From Calothrix sp. NIES-2100 (GTDB taxonomy: Bacteria > Cyanobacteriota > Cyanobacteriia > Cyanobacteriales > Nostocaceae), in NCBI RefSeq assembly GCF_002368195.1, contig NZ_AP018178.1, forward strand, positions 1,744,238-1,808,237: 64,000 bases of DNA, in the 5' to 3' direction. Below, piece by piece: positions 8,343 through 15,236 of this stretch. The notes below the pieces were generated by a model. It had not been told where the DNA came from. It worked only from the letters and a program-made list of their open reading frames with translations, and did not search any database. The position numbers and the translations under genes were made by a program. The first letter of the stretch is position 1. Every line of letters begins with the position of its first letter.

Positions 8343-8783
8343 TTAACTACAATTTTTATTCTTTAACTGACTAGATAACCCTTCGATTTTTGCCCAGTCA
8401 CTATTTGAAATACACACCCCGCTGCATCCAGTACCACAAGCGACTTCACAAGCTTCTAAATTGGCATAAATTCCTGGGGTGCTGTAAGTCGTGCTGGGAA
8501 TGCAAGCCCCATTAATACAGTCATACTTTGTTGCTACACCGCAATTTGGATCATCCTTGACGAATGAAGTAGAGACAATCGGCTGAACATTGCAGCCTGA
8601 ACTTGTCCACAGTTCAAGATTTCCCCGGACTTGTGATACTAAATAATCTTTCCCGCTCTGGCACTGCAAAGCGGGATAGTCCAGTTCATATCCTGAAAAT
8701 GTATATGAATAATTATTTCCCTGGTAGCTACTAATGATTGTCCAGCTACCAGGACAACCGTATTGGGGATGTGGATCTGACAT
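8343..8783 (-). CDS. Cys-rich putative surface/virion protein
   Basis: 146 aa with about a dozen cysteines. The C-terminal region YDCINGACIP...GIYANLEACEVACG follows the pattern C-x-x-G-x-C-x(n)-G-x-Y-x-[SN]-x-x-x-C-x-x-x-C, a small disulfide or metal knuckle seen in various phage and viral structural proteins. No signal peptide. Start and stop overlap: its ATG overlaps the stop of the upstream gene at 8783, indicating coupled translation. Probably exposed or structural; this is inference from cysteine pattern and context. Confidence 0.65.
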   Translation of the reverse strand: MSDPHPQYGCPGSWTIISSYQGNNYSYTFSGYELDYPALQCQSGKDYLVSQVRGNLELWTSSGCNVQPIVSTSFVKDDPNCGVATKYDCINGACIPSTTYSTPGIYANLEACEVACGTGCSGVCISNSDWAKIEGLSSQLKNKNCS

Positions 8784-9112
8784 TAGTAATCATCCGGATC
8801 AAGAGTTGAGCCGGTGTCAGGTTTGGCTAGGTTGATTGTCAGTTGATCTACCCGGTAAGGATCATTGTTTGTGCCACGAGTAGTAAAGCTACTAAAACCA
8901 CTACTTATATAAATACTCTGGTCAGTATTAGCATCAAAATTAGTTTGAGTTAAATAAGCCTGAGCTTTCAAAAGAATCGCCACCAATAAACTCTCAGCCG
9001 AGTTTGAACCGCTTGCTGTCAGCCCGGTGAGAGAAGATTTAGTAATAGTTAACGTCGTACTATCTTGAGTAGCGCTCGCGCCAAAAATTTGGACTAAAGT
9101 CGGTTCTGCCAT
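8783..9112 (-). CDS. Unknown small protein opening the leftward operon
   Basis: 109 aa, Ser/Thr/Ala-rich (SSLTGLTASGSNSAESLLVAILLKA), with one helical segment and a Pro/Asp C-terminus (TGSTLDPDDY). Not recognised. It is the first gene after a strong hairpin that separates it from the replication genes. No Shine-Dalgarno sequence is visible: the bases before the ATG belong to the 3' arm and T-run of that hairpin, so expression may depend on a leaderless-like or structured 5' end. Confidence 0.6.
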   Translation of the reverse strand: MAEPTLVQIFGASATQDSTTLTITKSSLTGLTASGSNSAESLLVAILLKAQAYLTQTNFDANTDQSIYISSGFSSFTTRGTNNDPYRVDQLTINLAKPDTGSTLDPDDY

Positions 9113-9115
9113 GAT

Positions 9116-9150
9116 AAAAATGCATAAAGTTTTTACTATTATGCATTTTT
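9116..9150 (-). terminator. Perfect 12-bp hairpin between replication and structural modules
   Basis: AAAAATGCATAA (9116-9127) and TTATGCATTTTT (9139-9150) pair perfectly around an 11-nt loop. On the minus strand it overlaps the stop of the zinc-ribbon gene and ends 4 bp before the next ATG. It works either as a terminator/attenuator between the two modules or as a 5' UTR switch. Confidence 0.55.
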
Positions 9151-9282
9151 AAGAGTAAAAGTGCGATCGCACTCATTACACCAATACCGCTGTAACTTCT
9201 CACCAGACTTGCGCACACTAAACCCGTGCCGCATAATTTTTAGACTTTGGCAGTAGGGACAAGTCAAATTACTTTTGTCCAT
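9139..9282 (-). CDS. Zinc-ribbon protein resembling the N-terminal domain of IS1-type InsA
   Basis: 47 aa: MDKSNLTCPYCQSLKIMRHG then KLQRYWCNECDRTF. Two CxxC pairs about 25 residues apart with the G...QRYWC..C.R.F pattern match the transposase-type zinc beta-ribbon of IS1 InsA and related small DNA-binding proteins. There is no following catalytic domain, so it is a stand-alone ribbon. Its ATG lies inside the 3' end of the primase gene (14-bp overlap), which suggests co-expression with replication. Confidence 0.6.
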   Translation of the reverse strand: MDKSNLTCPYCQSLKIMRHGFSVRKSGEKLQRYWCNECDRTFTLKNA

Positions 9283-11887
9283 TGGGGTCTTTGAGTTTAT
9301 CGGGTTTGACATATTCAAACCTGCCTGTGGGATGTTCTACCTGGAATTTTCGCGGGTTTGATGTAAAGCCGACAACTTGCACCAAGTCCCCGTCGAGGAG
9401 TGCTGACTTATTCACTTCCGGCCGCCACTGCTCGCAAAGTTTGGTGATAAACGCCTCAGCGTGTTTTTCTAACTGGGCGATAGCATCATCTTTTCCTCGT
9501 GCCGCGATCGCTACTTCCATATTTTTCCCGCCAACAGATATCTGCCACCTAGTTTTATTGTCAGCTTGATAACGGAGCGGAGTGAAAACGACTGATTTAT
9601 TTCTTCCACCCCAAAAAGGATTAGGTAGGGGTAATCCGGTTCGGGGGCAATTTATTTCTTTTCGGGTGGGTTCAGTCTCGCGATCGCTATTGCTATTTTT
9701 ATTTTCTAGAAAAGTTTGGAAAATATCCGGAATATCTGGATCATCTGGATCACGCTTGCTGTGACTGGGTTCTAGATGATCCAGATATTTTGATGTATCT
9801 GGATCAGGGATCGGGTTGTTGCTTGTGCTACTGTCGTAATTTTGCGGATACTGATCCAGATGATCCAGATGTGGAAAAATATCTGGATCACCTTCAAAGA
9901 CTTGCTGTGACTGGGTTGATCCAGATGATCCAGATGATCCATTGAAATTTGAAAATTTTCTGAACCATTGACGTAGCGCACGACCGTTAACCCACTTTCG
10001 CCTTTGTTCCCATCCTTCCTGACGCATGACGGAAGATACGCGCCTTTCCGCTAGCTTGTCTTGGCGACCAGTTTCAACGCCCAAAGCTGTAAACAAAATC
10101 TCATGAGTTGTCACGCCTTCTTCCTTGCCCTGTATAAATGGAATGATTATTTCTTCCCAAGGATCTGATGATTGGTAATTCTTATTCGCTTCTGATTGCT
10201 GGGCAGCTTCAGCATGAGTTAACCACCACTGATGCCCGGCTTGGTAAAGATGATTAGCGGCCGCCCAAATCAGATCGCGATCGCGAATCAATTCGTCTAT
10301 GGGGATAGCTTGAGAAACGGGAACAATCCAAAATCTTCTATTTCCTGTGGGGTCGTGTAGTAATTCTGTTTCGTTAGAAGTCCCGACTAGTACACAGCTG
10401 CGGGGGTGTTCTTTTATTTCCCGGTCGTAAGGTGTACGAAAAGCGTCAACACTACTGCTCATGAATTTTTTCATTGAGCCAACGTCTTTTCTCTTATATA
10501 TATGCTCTACTTCGGGAATCTCTAGCCCCCAGAACTGGTGCAGCTTCATCAACTCGTCTTTTTCGTTGCTGTCGCTGAGTTCATCGGTAAACCAGTCAGA
10601 ACCAAATAGCTCCTTCCAGAAGGTACTTTTCATTAATCCTTGAGCGCCAACAAGAATACAGGAATCATCAACTTTACATCCTGGCTGTCTGGCTCGAGCG
10701 ACAGATGCTATGAGTGCTTTTTTCAGGTAAGTATTATGTAGTGGATCTGGAGTCCCAAAATATTTAAAAGCCAAATTATCTAAAATTGATAAATCTGGAT
10801 TGGGGAACCTGGAGGACAAGGAGTCAAGGTACTCGACTACTGGGGAGTAAGCATTAGCTTTGGCTATCGCCATAACGATAGAGTGAGCGTCTTCTTTGGA
10901 AATATCTATGTCAAATTCCAGTGCTATATAGAGCTTCAAGAGGTCTAAATCTAATCGGGAATCTTCCAATTCAATGTATTTTTTTAGCCGATTAAGCCGG
11001 ATAGATTCCCCCCAGCCTTGCTTGATAATTTTATAAGCACGATAGATTTTAGATTTTTTATTTTCGTCCTCAAATTCAAACTCTTGGGATTTGCGCTTTT
11101 CTTCTAAATCTTTTCGCCATTCCTCAATCGTGAGTGCATCGTCAATTAATTTTTTAAATTCTTCAGCCCCTTTGGCAGAGATAAAATCATCCATCCCCTT
11201 TAAATCCAGGGATGGGAGAACGATGATCATGACCTTAGAACCAGTCGCAGACAAGTCACGCGCCAACGATATTAAAGCGTTTTGGACAGGTCTTTTTTCA
11301 ATAACATCCGCATCAAAACAGAGATAGAAAGTACGACCAAAACCTGCAAAAGAGTCTAGCCAGTAATGCAATCTACCGTATTTCCTACAGGTACTAACCC
11401 CAGGAATGCTAATTGTAGGAATGCTCAAACTCAAACCTGCACCTGCTTTCTTAGCCCCCTCAGTGATAATTATGGGGATAGATTTATCTTTTAATATGTT
11501 TTGCCAGTAGCCCTCTGTGCCCGTATTTAAAAATAGTGGGGCTGCACTACCGCCAGTAGCACCCAGATACTTTTGAATTTTGCCGTTTTTATCAAATTGG
11601 GCTGTATCTGGCTTTACTTGTACGCCTTCTAAAGTGTTCTCACCTGTTAATGGGTCAATGCCGGAAACACACCACGCTGGAACCAGATGATCTGAATGTT
11701 TTCGGCGACGTTTAACATTACGATTCAAGATTTTATCTATTTCTCTTGCATCATTAATCGTCTTGCAATTGCTGGTTATTATGTGGTCAGCAACCGCGCT
11801 AGATTTCCATTCGTTCCAGTGCTTTAGGCTGATATCTTCGGGAATGTTTGCGGTATAATTGTTATTAGGTTGAATCGTATTTATCAT
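9269..11887 (-). CDS. Primase-helicase: DUF3854/Toprim-like domain plus VapE-type SF3 ATPase
   Basis: 872 aa. N-terminal Toprim-like region (about 130-260) with acidic motifs IITEGAKKAG, YLCFDADV and LKGMDDFI, typical of DUF3854 primases on cyanobacterial plasmids and phages. Central VapE/D5-like helicase (about 400-550): Walker A GAQGLMKST near 415, Walker B-like GLEIPEVEHI, sensor GTSNETE and arginine motif GNRRFWIVP. The next 100 residues are a low-complexity linker (GSSGSSGS, HLDHLDQ, DPDDPDIPDIF) encoded by a nonamer array. A conserved-looking C-terminal domain follows (about 740-872). It would prime and unwind DNA for element replication. AGGA lies upstream of ATG 11887. Confidence 0.85.
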   Translation of the reverse strand: MINTIQPNNNYTANIPEDISLKHWNEWKSSAVADHIITSNCKTINDAREIDKILNRNVKRRRKHSDHLVPAWCVSGIDPLTGENTLEGVQVKPDTAQFDKNGKIQKYLGATGGSAAPLFLNTGTEGYWQNILKDKSIPIIITEGAKKAGAGLSLSIPTISIPGVSTCRKYGRLHYWLDSFAGFGRTFYLCFDADVIEKRPVQNALISLARDLSATGSKVMIIVLPSLDLKGMDDFISAKGAEEFKKLIDDALTIEEWRKDLEEKRKSQEFEFEDENKKSKIYRAYKIIKQGWGESIRLNRLKKYIELEDSRLDLDLLKLYIALEFDIDISKEDAHSIVMAIAKANAYSPVVEYLDSLSSRFPNPDLSILDNLAFKYFGTPDPLHNTYLKKALIASVARARQPGCKVDDSCILVGAQGLMKSTFWKELFGSDWFTDELSDSNEKDELMKLHQFWGLEIPEVEHIYKRKDVGSMKKFMSSSVDAFRTPYDREIKEHPRSCVLVGTSNETELLHDPTGNRRFWIVPVSQAIPIDELIRDRDLIWAAANHLYQAGHQWWLTHAEAAQQSEANKNYQSSDPWEEIIIPFIQGKEEGVTTHEILFTALGVETGRQDKLAERRVSSVMRQEGWEQRRKWVNGRALRQWFRKFSNFNGSSGSSGSTQSQQVFEGDPDIFPHLDHLDQYPQNYDSSTSNNPIPDPDTSKYLDHLEPSHSKRDPDDPDIPDIFQTFLENKNSNSDRETEPTRKEINCPRTGLPLPNPFWGGRNKSVVFTPLRYQADNKTRWQISVGGKNMEVAIAARGKDDAIAQLEKHAEAFITKLCEQWRPEVNKSALLDGDLVQVVGFTSNPRKFQVEHPTGRFEYVKPDKLKDPNGQK
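9734..9935. repeat. Iteron-like nonamer array inside the primase gene (candidate replication origin)
   Basis: Nine exact copies of GATCCAGAT: five on the plus strand (9778, 9853, 9862, 9918, 9927) and four inverted as ATCTGGATC (9734, 9743, 9797, 9881). A 17-bp block containing CTTGCTGTGACTGGGTT is duplicated at 9755-9771 and 9901-9917. The nonamer is translated in three different frames within the same gene, which points to function or spread at DNA level. Confidence 0.7.
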
Positions 11888-11961
11888 TTTGAATTAATCC
11901 TTTTTATGTTAGTGGACGGCCCTTGCTGTCTATTTTTTTGTGCTTGGTTAAACGTATTCAT
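11884..11961 (-). CDS. Possible 25-aa leader peptide before the primase
   Basis: A short basic reading frame (MNTFNQAQKNRQQGPSTN...) whose stop overlaps the primase start as ATGA. It may be a translational-coupling leader; the short length makes it uncertain. Confidence 0.25.
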   Translation of the reverse strand: MNTFNQAQKNRQQGPSTNIKRINSK

Positions 11962-11973
11962 GGCTACAGGTAG

Positions 11974-12249
11974 TTAAAAAGGTATGTCATCAATAATGCA
12001 CCGGATATTTACCGTTACCCCTATCCTCTTCATCTCATTCTCGTAAGCTTCAATGATGTTATAGGGTATGTCTAGCATCAGTTCAGGGAATATCAAATCT
12101 ATGCATACAGTCGCTAGGGTTTGACTGTATGGAGATAAGAAACTGCTACGAATACTGATAGGTGGTTTGTACATTTTGAGGCTGCATTTAGAAAAATCTT
12201 TGTGATGTATTGCAGCCCATAACCAGCATTTTTCAATTTCTTTAAGCAT
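11974..12249 (-). CDS. Unknown 91-aa protein upstream of the primase
   Basis: 91 aa, not recognised. It contains several cysteines (CWLW, KCSLK, TVCIDL, IRCIIDD) without a clear zinc-binding pairing and an alternating hydrophobic pattern suggesting a compact alpha/beta fold. It lies in the same direction as the primase, about 90 bp upstream of it, among several very small genes that may be early regulatory functions of the element. Confidence 0.45.
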   Translation of the reverse strand: MLKEIEKCWLWAAIHHKDFSKCSLKMYKPPISIRSSFLSPYSQTLATVCIDLIFPELMLDIPYNIIEAYENEMKRIGVTVNIRCIIDDIPF

Positions 12250-12256
12250 TTATTTT

Positions 12257-12343
12257 TTATAACGTCAGGTATTCAACGAAATAAGCCATCTGAATTTCAG
12301 CGTAGTTAGTGGCTTTTTCTATGGAGGTAAGTGGTTTAGTCAT
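12257..12343 (-). CDS. Possible 28-aa small protein
   Basis: MTKPLTSIEKATNYAEIQMA... then a stop. Like the 107-aa gene at 12534-12857 it begins with MTKP. Coding status uncertain. Confidence 0.25.
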   Translation of the reverse strand: MTKPLTSIEKATNYAEIQMAYFVEYLTL

Positions 12344-12371
12344 TGTTTATTGGTGATTGGGCATTGGGGAT

Positions 12372-12530
12372 TTACTTATTAGTGCGATCGCTTTTTGGTT
12401 CCCATCTTTGCTCAGGCAACCAGTCGTGACCACATGTGCGGCATATCAAGCTAAATAATGTCAGCGGCTTGCTCATGGTGTTAAAGGAACCGCATTTTGG
12501 GCATGGATCTTTGAGTGGGTTATGAGTCAT
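12372..12530 (-). CDS. Small zinc-ribbon protein
   Basis: 52 aa with two CxxC knuckles: DPCPKCGSFNTM and LICRTCGHDW, 17 residues apart between pairs, a typical zinc-ribbon spacing. Probably a nucleic-acid- or protein-binding accessory factor of the element. It sits between the 107-aa and the 28-aa frames in the same orientation, in a cluster of short early genes. Confidence 0.55.
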   Translation of the reverse strand: MTHNPLKDPCPKCGSFNTMSKPLTLFSLICRTCGHDWLPEQRWEPKSDRTNK

Positions 12531-12533
12531 AGG

Positions 12534-12857
12534 TTATTGGTTATTGGGCATTGGGCGATCGCATCGCTGATCAAGGAAATCAGATAATTTACGCTTGATG
12601 GTTGAAATGTCTTGAGATAAATATTTTTTTGCGTCTTTGAGCCGAGACAAAGCACCATACAAATAAGCATCAGTTGTCTGTGCGTCATTAGTGCCTTCGG
12701 CAATTTCTTTTTTTAAATCCTCCAGACATTCAATGGCAAAGTCTAGGGCGCTTAAATGTTCGCCGAAGGTATCAAGGCAATGATCGATTTGCGGTAGCAA
12801 GTAATCAGGATCTTGTGGTGAATGGCTGTAGGTTCTCATAGGTATTGGTTTGGTCAT
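12534..12857 (-). CDS. Unknown helical protein of the element
   Basis: 107 aa, predicted almost entirely helical (YLLPQIDHCLDTFGEHLSAL, SRLKDAKKYLSQDISTIKRK). No family recognised. The C-terminal residues (PMPNNQ) are encoded by CCAATG-type repeat sequence, which also surrounds the start (CATTGGGCATTGGG tract at 12857-12893), so host-type STRR DNA has spread into the element. Member of the leftward early gene cluster. Confidence 0.5.
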   Translation of the reverse strand: MTKPIPMRTYSHSPQDPDYLLPQIDHCLDTFGEHLSALDFAIECLEDLKKEIAEGTNDAQTTDAYLYGALSRLKDAKKYLSQDISTIKRKLSDFLDQRCDRPMPNNQ

Positions 12858-12933
12858 TGGTCATTGGGCATTGGGCATTGGGCATTGGGTAGAATGCACC
12901 CATGAAAAAGCAGCCCATCAGATGAAGGACTGC

Positions 12934-13092
12934 TTACTTGTTTGAAGCTTCAGTTAATTGTTCTCGAACTTGTTCAAAGTCTTGAATACGGTCTTCAAGC
13001 TGTTTTATCTCAACTTGGAGATTCTTAATAGCACATTTCTTTAGTTCAACCTGCTCGCGGTACTCGTCGATCAGTTGATCAACAACTCCCCC
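12934..13092 (-). CDS. Coiled-coil reading frame, out-of-frame continuation of the RHH gene
   Basis: The stretch VVDQLIDEYREQVELKKCA...QLEDRIQDFEQVREQL reads as a good coiled coil, but no ordinary start codon precedes it. It lies in the -1 frame relative to the RHH gene and overlaps its end. One extra G in the G5 run (13088-13092 on the complement) would fuse both into one protein of about 111 aa. Either a homopolymer frameshift, a programmed frameshift, or a CTG/non-canonical start. Confidence 0.35.
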   Translation of the reverse strand, partial: GGVVDQLIDEYREQVELKKCAIKNLQVEIKQLEDRIQDFEQVREQLTEASNK

Positions 13093-13274
13093 ATCCGTTC
13101 CACTTCGGAAATTGAAGTGACTTGTCCCCGTGCTATTCGTTCGATCAGCTCGCTCCGACTGATGCCCAGAATACTCGCTTTTGAATCCAATAGTTCCACC
13201 CCTTCCGGAGTGAGTGTTACTGTTACGTCTTTTTTCTTCATGCCGTGAGCTGCCGTCTTGGTTTTGCGTCCCAT
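13071..13274 (-). CDS. Ribbon-helix-helix (CopG-type) DNA-binding protein
   Basis: 67 aa. A basic N-terminus (MGRKTKTAAHGMKKK) is followed by the RHH core VTVTLTPEGVELLDSKASILGISRSELIERIARG: one beta strand and two helices with the G-x-S/T-R-S-E-L-I turn. Such proteins bind operators as dimers, usually as repressors or plasmid copy-number/partition regulators. It is the most upstream gene of the leftward cluster and faces the rightward genes across a 300-bp control region with a 47-bp direct repeat, its probable operator region. Confidence 0.75.
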   Translation of the reverse strand: MGRKTKTAAHGMKKKDVTVTLTPEGVELLDSKASILGISRSELIERIARGQVTSISEVERMGELLIN

Positions 13275-13395
13275 GTAATTGTTTGCCCATGTAAACTACC
13301 CCTATTTTACCCGTGTGAAGATTGCAATTATTCCCCATGCAATGCTAACATTTCGTTATCACATGGGCAATAAATAAATACTCACACAAAACAGA

Positions 13396-13535
13396 CAGAA
13401 ATAGCAGCCTGTCGCCATTGAGGCAATCAACGATCTGCTAGTGCTGAGTAGTAGATATACCTAATTCTCAACTCCCTAAACCATGCAGAGATAGCAGCCT
13501 GCAAGGCATTGAGCCAAATAGCAACGACCTGCTAG
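13396..13535. repeat. Direct repeat in the divergent control region
   Basis: Two imperfect copies of about 45-49 bp (13396-13441 and 13486-13534) share ATAGCAGCCTG at one end and CAACGAYCTGCTAG at the other. Within each, TAGCAG and CTGCTA are inverted, so each copy can fold into a stem. They lie between the RHH gene (left) and the first rightward gene (13575). Candidate operators or structured RNA. Confidence 0.55.
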
Positions 13536-13574
13536 GGGTAACAGTCAACTGACCATCAAAAAACTTGGGGATTT

Positions 13575-13796
13575 ATGCAAGAACTAATTGACCAACTGCA
13601 AGCTATTGAGACGCTACTAGAGAATGTGACCGACTCACCAGAATACCTGAAACTACTGGAAGCTGACTGCTACAGCCCAGATATTACGCTTGGTGATTCC
13701 TTACAAGGTGTACGTCAAGCATTATCAATTTGTCGGGATGGGAAACAAAGAATTCCCTACTCAAAGGAATTTACCGCGCCAGGAGCGATCGCCTGA
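13575..13796 (+). CDS. Unknown small acidic protein, first rightward gene
   Basis: 73 aa, acidic and helical (MQELIDQLQAIETLLENVTDS...). No family recognised. A GGGG motif lies about 6 bases before ATG 13575. It is followed within 20 bp by a hairpin, so it is probably its own transcript, driven from the repeat-containing control region and possibly repressed by the RHH protein. Confidence 0.5.
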   Translation: MQELIDQLQAIETLLENVTDSPEYLKLLEADCYSPDITLGDSLQGVRQALSICRDGKQRIPYSKEFTAPGAIA

Positions 13797-13812
13797 TATG
13801 ACGGGCACAAAA

Positions 13813-13849
13813 AAGGCTAAAGTCCTACCCTATTAAGGACTTCAGCCTT
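13813..13849 (+). terminator. Hairpin terminator after the 73-aa gene
   Basis: AAGGCTAAAGTCCT pairs with AGGACTTCAGCCTT (one mismatch in 14) around a 9-nt loop, followed by ATTCTTCT. Confidence 0.6.
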
Positions 13850-13897
13850 ATTCTTCTGCTTGTCATTTGTTCAGTAAAAGTCAACTATCGCTTATTT

Positions 13898-14263
13898 ATG
13901 AATGAACAACAAGTGACGAATACTTCAACTTCTAATGGAAGTAAACCTCACACTAGTCCAAGAAAAGGTAGACCTAGGCAATGGAAGGATCTATCTCAAG
14001 ATCCACTTGCTGAGGGTTTTGATAGTCATAGCGCTGACTATATTGTCGGTAAATCTCCATTAAGTTGGTCAGTTGTCGAACCCGGTCAGTTATTTTCTCG
14101 CTCAAAGACCGGGAAAAACTTACATGTAAAGCTCAACGACGGAAGGGCCATCAATTTAGATACCGGAAGACCGATCGAAATTAAACCGACTATGCGTAAC
14201 TCTTGGCAAGTTTGGCTAGTTACCAGTTTTAACTCGATTACAGCTAGTAAAACAGATTTTTAA
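13898..14263 (+). CDS. Unknown basic protein with AT-hook-like motif
   Basis: 121 aa. Near residue 25 the segment SPRKGRPRQWKDL has the GRP core flanked by basic residues that defines an AT-hook, which binds the minor groove of AT-rich DNA. The rest (QLFSRSKTGKNLHVKLNDGR) looks like a small beta-rich domain. It may be a DNA-packaging, relaxation or regulatory factor. It lies 110 bp upstream of the membrane/ATPase operon. No known family recognised. Confidence 0.5.
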   Translation: MNEQQVTNTSTSNGSKPHTSPRKGRPRQWKDLSQDPLAEGFDSHSADYIVGKSPLSWSVVEPGQLFSRSKTGKNLHVKLNDGRAINLDTGRPIEIKPTMRNSWQVWLVTSFNSITASKTDF

Positions 14264-14373
14264 AGGCGATCGTGTTTCTGCACGGAACGCAGATCGCCTA
14301 GTACATCAGAGTACACAAGGATTTTACCAGATGGACAACCAACTTTACTCGATCTGGGGGATGACGAGTAGTT

Positions 14374-14535
14374 ATGAATCTAGAAGCTGAGACTCAAGAC
14401 GCGATCGGCTTAACCTCAAACCAACTTGAGCCGGAAGTAACGGAAACTCAGCCAGAACCCCAAGTCACGATTTACGACTTTGCCAGGCTCATGGACTGGA
14501 GCGATCAGCCCGCCAATTCTCAGCCGTCAACATAA
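14374..14535 (+). CDS. Small acidic protein, first gene of the ATPase operon
   Basis: 53 aa, strongly acidic and Gln/Pro-rich (PEVTETQPEPQVTIYDFARL). Not recognised. Its stop overlaps the next start as TAATG, the first of a chain of overlapping genes leading to the ATPase, so the five products are probably made together. Confidence 0.45.
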   Translation: MNLEAETQDAIGLTSNQLEPEVTETQPEPQVTIYDFARLMDWSDQPANSQPST

Positions 14536-14687
14536 TGTCTCAGGACAAATTCACCACCGGACTAGGGGAAGCAATGGCCGCAATTCTCTTTCTATTCCTC
14601 ATCCTTCCCCTAGCATCCCTTTCTCTCAAAGCTTCAATTGAAATCATGAACTCCTCAACCTGTAAAATTAACAATGACAACAGATGA
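14535..14687 (+). CDS. Single-span membrane peptide
   Basis: 50 aa. Residues about 14-33 (MAAILFLFLILPLASLSLK) form one transmembrane helix; the C-terminus is polar (NSSTCKINNDNR). Size and topology resemble inovirus minor coat or membrane-anchor peptides and small conjugation proteins, but there is no sequence signature. Overlaps the next gene by 14 bp. Confidence 0.5.
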   Translation: MSQDKFTTGLGEAMAAILFLFLILPLASLSLKASIEIMNSSTCKINNDNR

Positions 14688-15045
14688 TTCACAAAAAATA
14701 GTTGTTGAAGTTCCACATAGTTCGGGTAACTTCACCCCTATTCCCCATGCCCCTCAAGCTTCAGGACTGGAAAAATTTCGGCAACACTGGCTAGAGATTT
14801 TATCGCCACCTGATAATCCGGCTGATTTGGCTTTTGACAGTTTGGGGACGATCACCATTACCGCATTGATAACCAGTTTTGCTTTGTTTACCCCATTGCC
14901 TAACTTTATTCGGGTAATTGGCTGGATCTTCATCCTTATACATGCGCTGTTTTTAGTACAGATATTACGTTATATCCCGGAAATCAGGTCAATCATGTTT
15001 TTTAGATTGTCCTTAGTCGCTATTGGTATTGGGATAGGGTCATGA
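14674..15045 (+). CDS. Small integral membrane protein of the ATPase operon
   Basis: 123 aa. A soluble N-terminus of about 50 residues precedes two to three hydrophobic helices (GTITITALITSFALFTPL; VIGWIFILIHALFLVQIL; MFFRLSLVAIGIGIGS). No family recognised. The ATGA overlap with the next gene shows coupling. Probably part of a membrane complex with the ATPase encoded at the end of the operon. Confidence 0.6.
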   Translation: MTTDDSQKIVVEVPHSSGNFTPIPHAPQASGLEKFRQHWLEILSPPDNPADLAFDSLGTITITALITSFALFTPLPNFIRVIGWIFILIHALFLVQILRYIPEIRSIMFFRLSLVAIGIGIGS

Positions 15046-15236
15046 GTCGGGAACAAATTAAACAAGCCATTTACGATGTGCTGACCGATCACTGGTGTCC
15101 TGAACAGCTAGCAGCAGAAGCGGCTACCATTCTCAGCCGACACTACCCAGATGCATCACTTCTTAAGGCAACAGAAGAGCAGATTTCTCTAGTTCGGAAG
15201 GCAAAAGAATACGTGGTAGGGGGTGAAAATGAGTGA
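15042..15236 (+). CDS. Small helical protein of the ATPase operon
   Basis: 64 aa (MSREQIKQAIYDVLTDHWCPEQLAAEAATILSRH...), soluble and helical, with no recognised family. Its reading frame overlaps the upstream gene by ATGA and the ATPase gene by 8 bp. Confidence 0.5.
   Translation: MSREQIKQAIYDVLTDHWCPEQLAAEAATILSRHYPDASLLKATEEQISLVRKAKEYVVGGENE

Noticed and set aside
13071..13338. 134-aa frame (12934-13338) read in full as a gene
   Set aside because: Its N-terminal two thirds overlap the RHH gene in another frame and are a polar low-complexity shadow; only the last 50 codons look coding.
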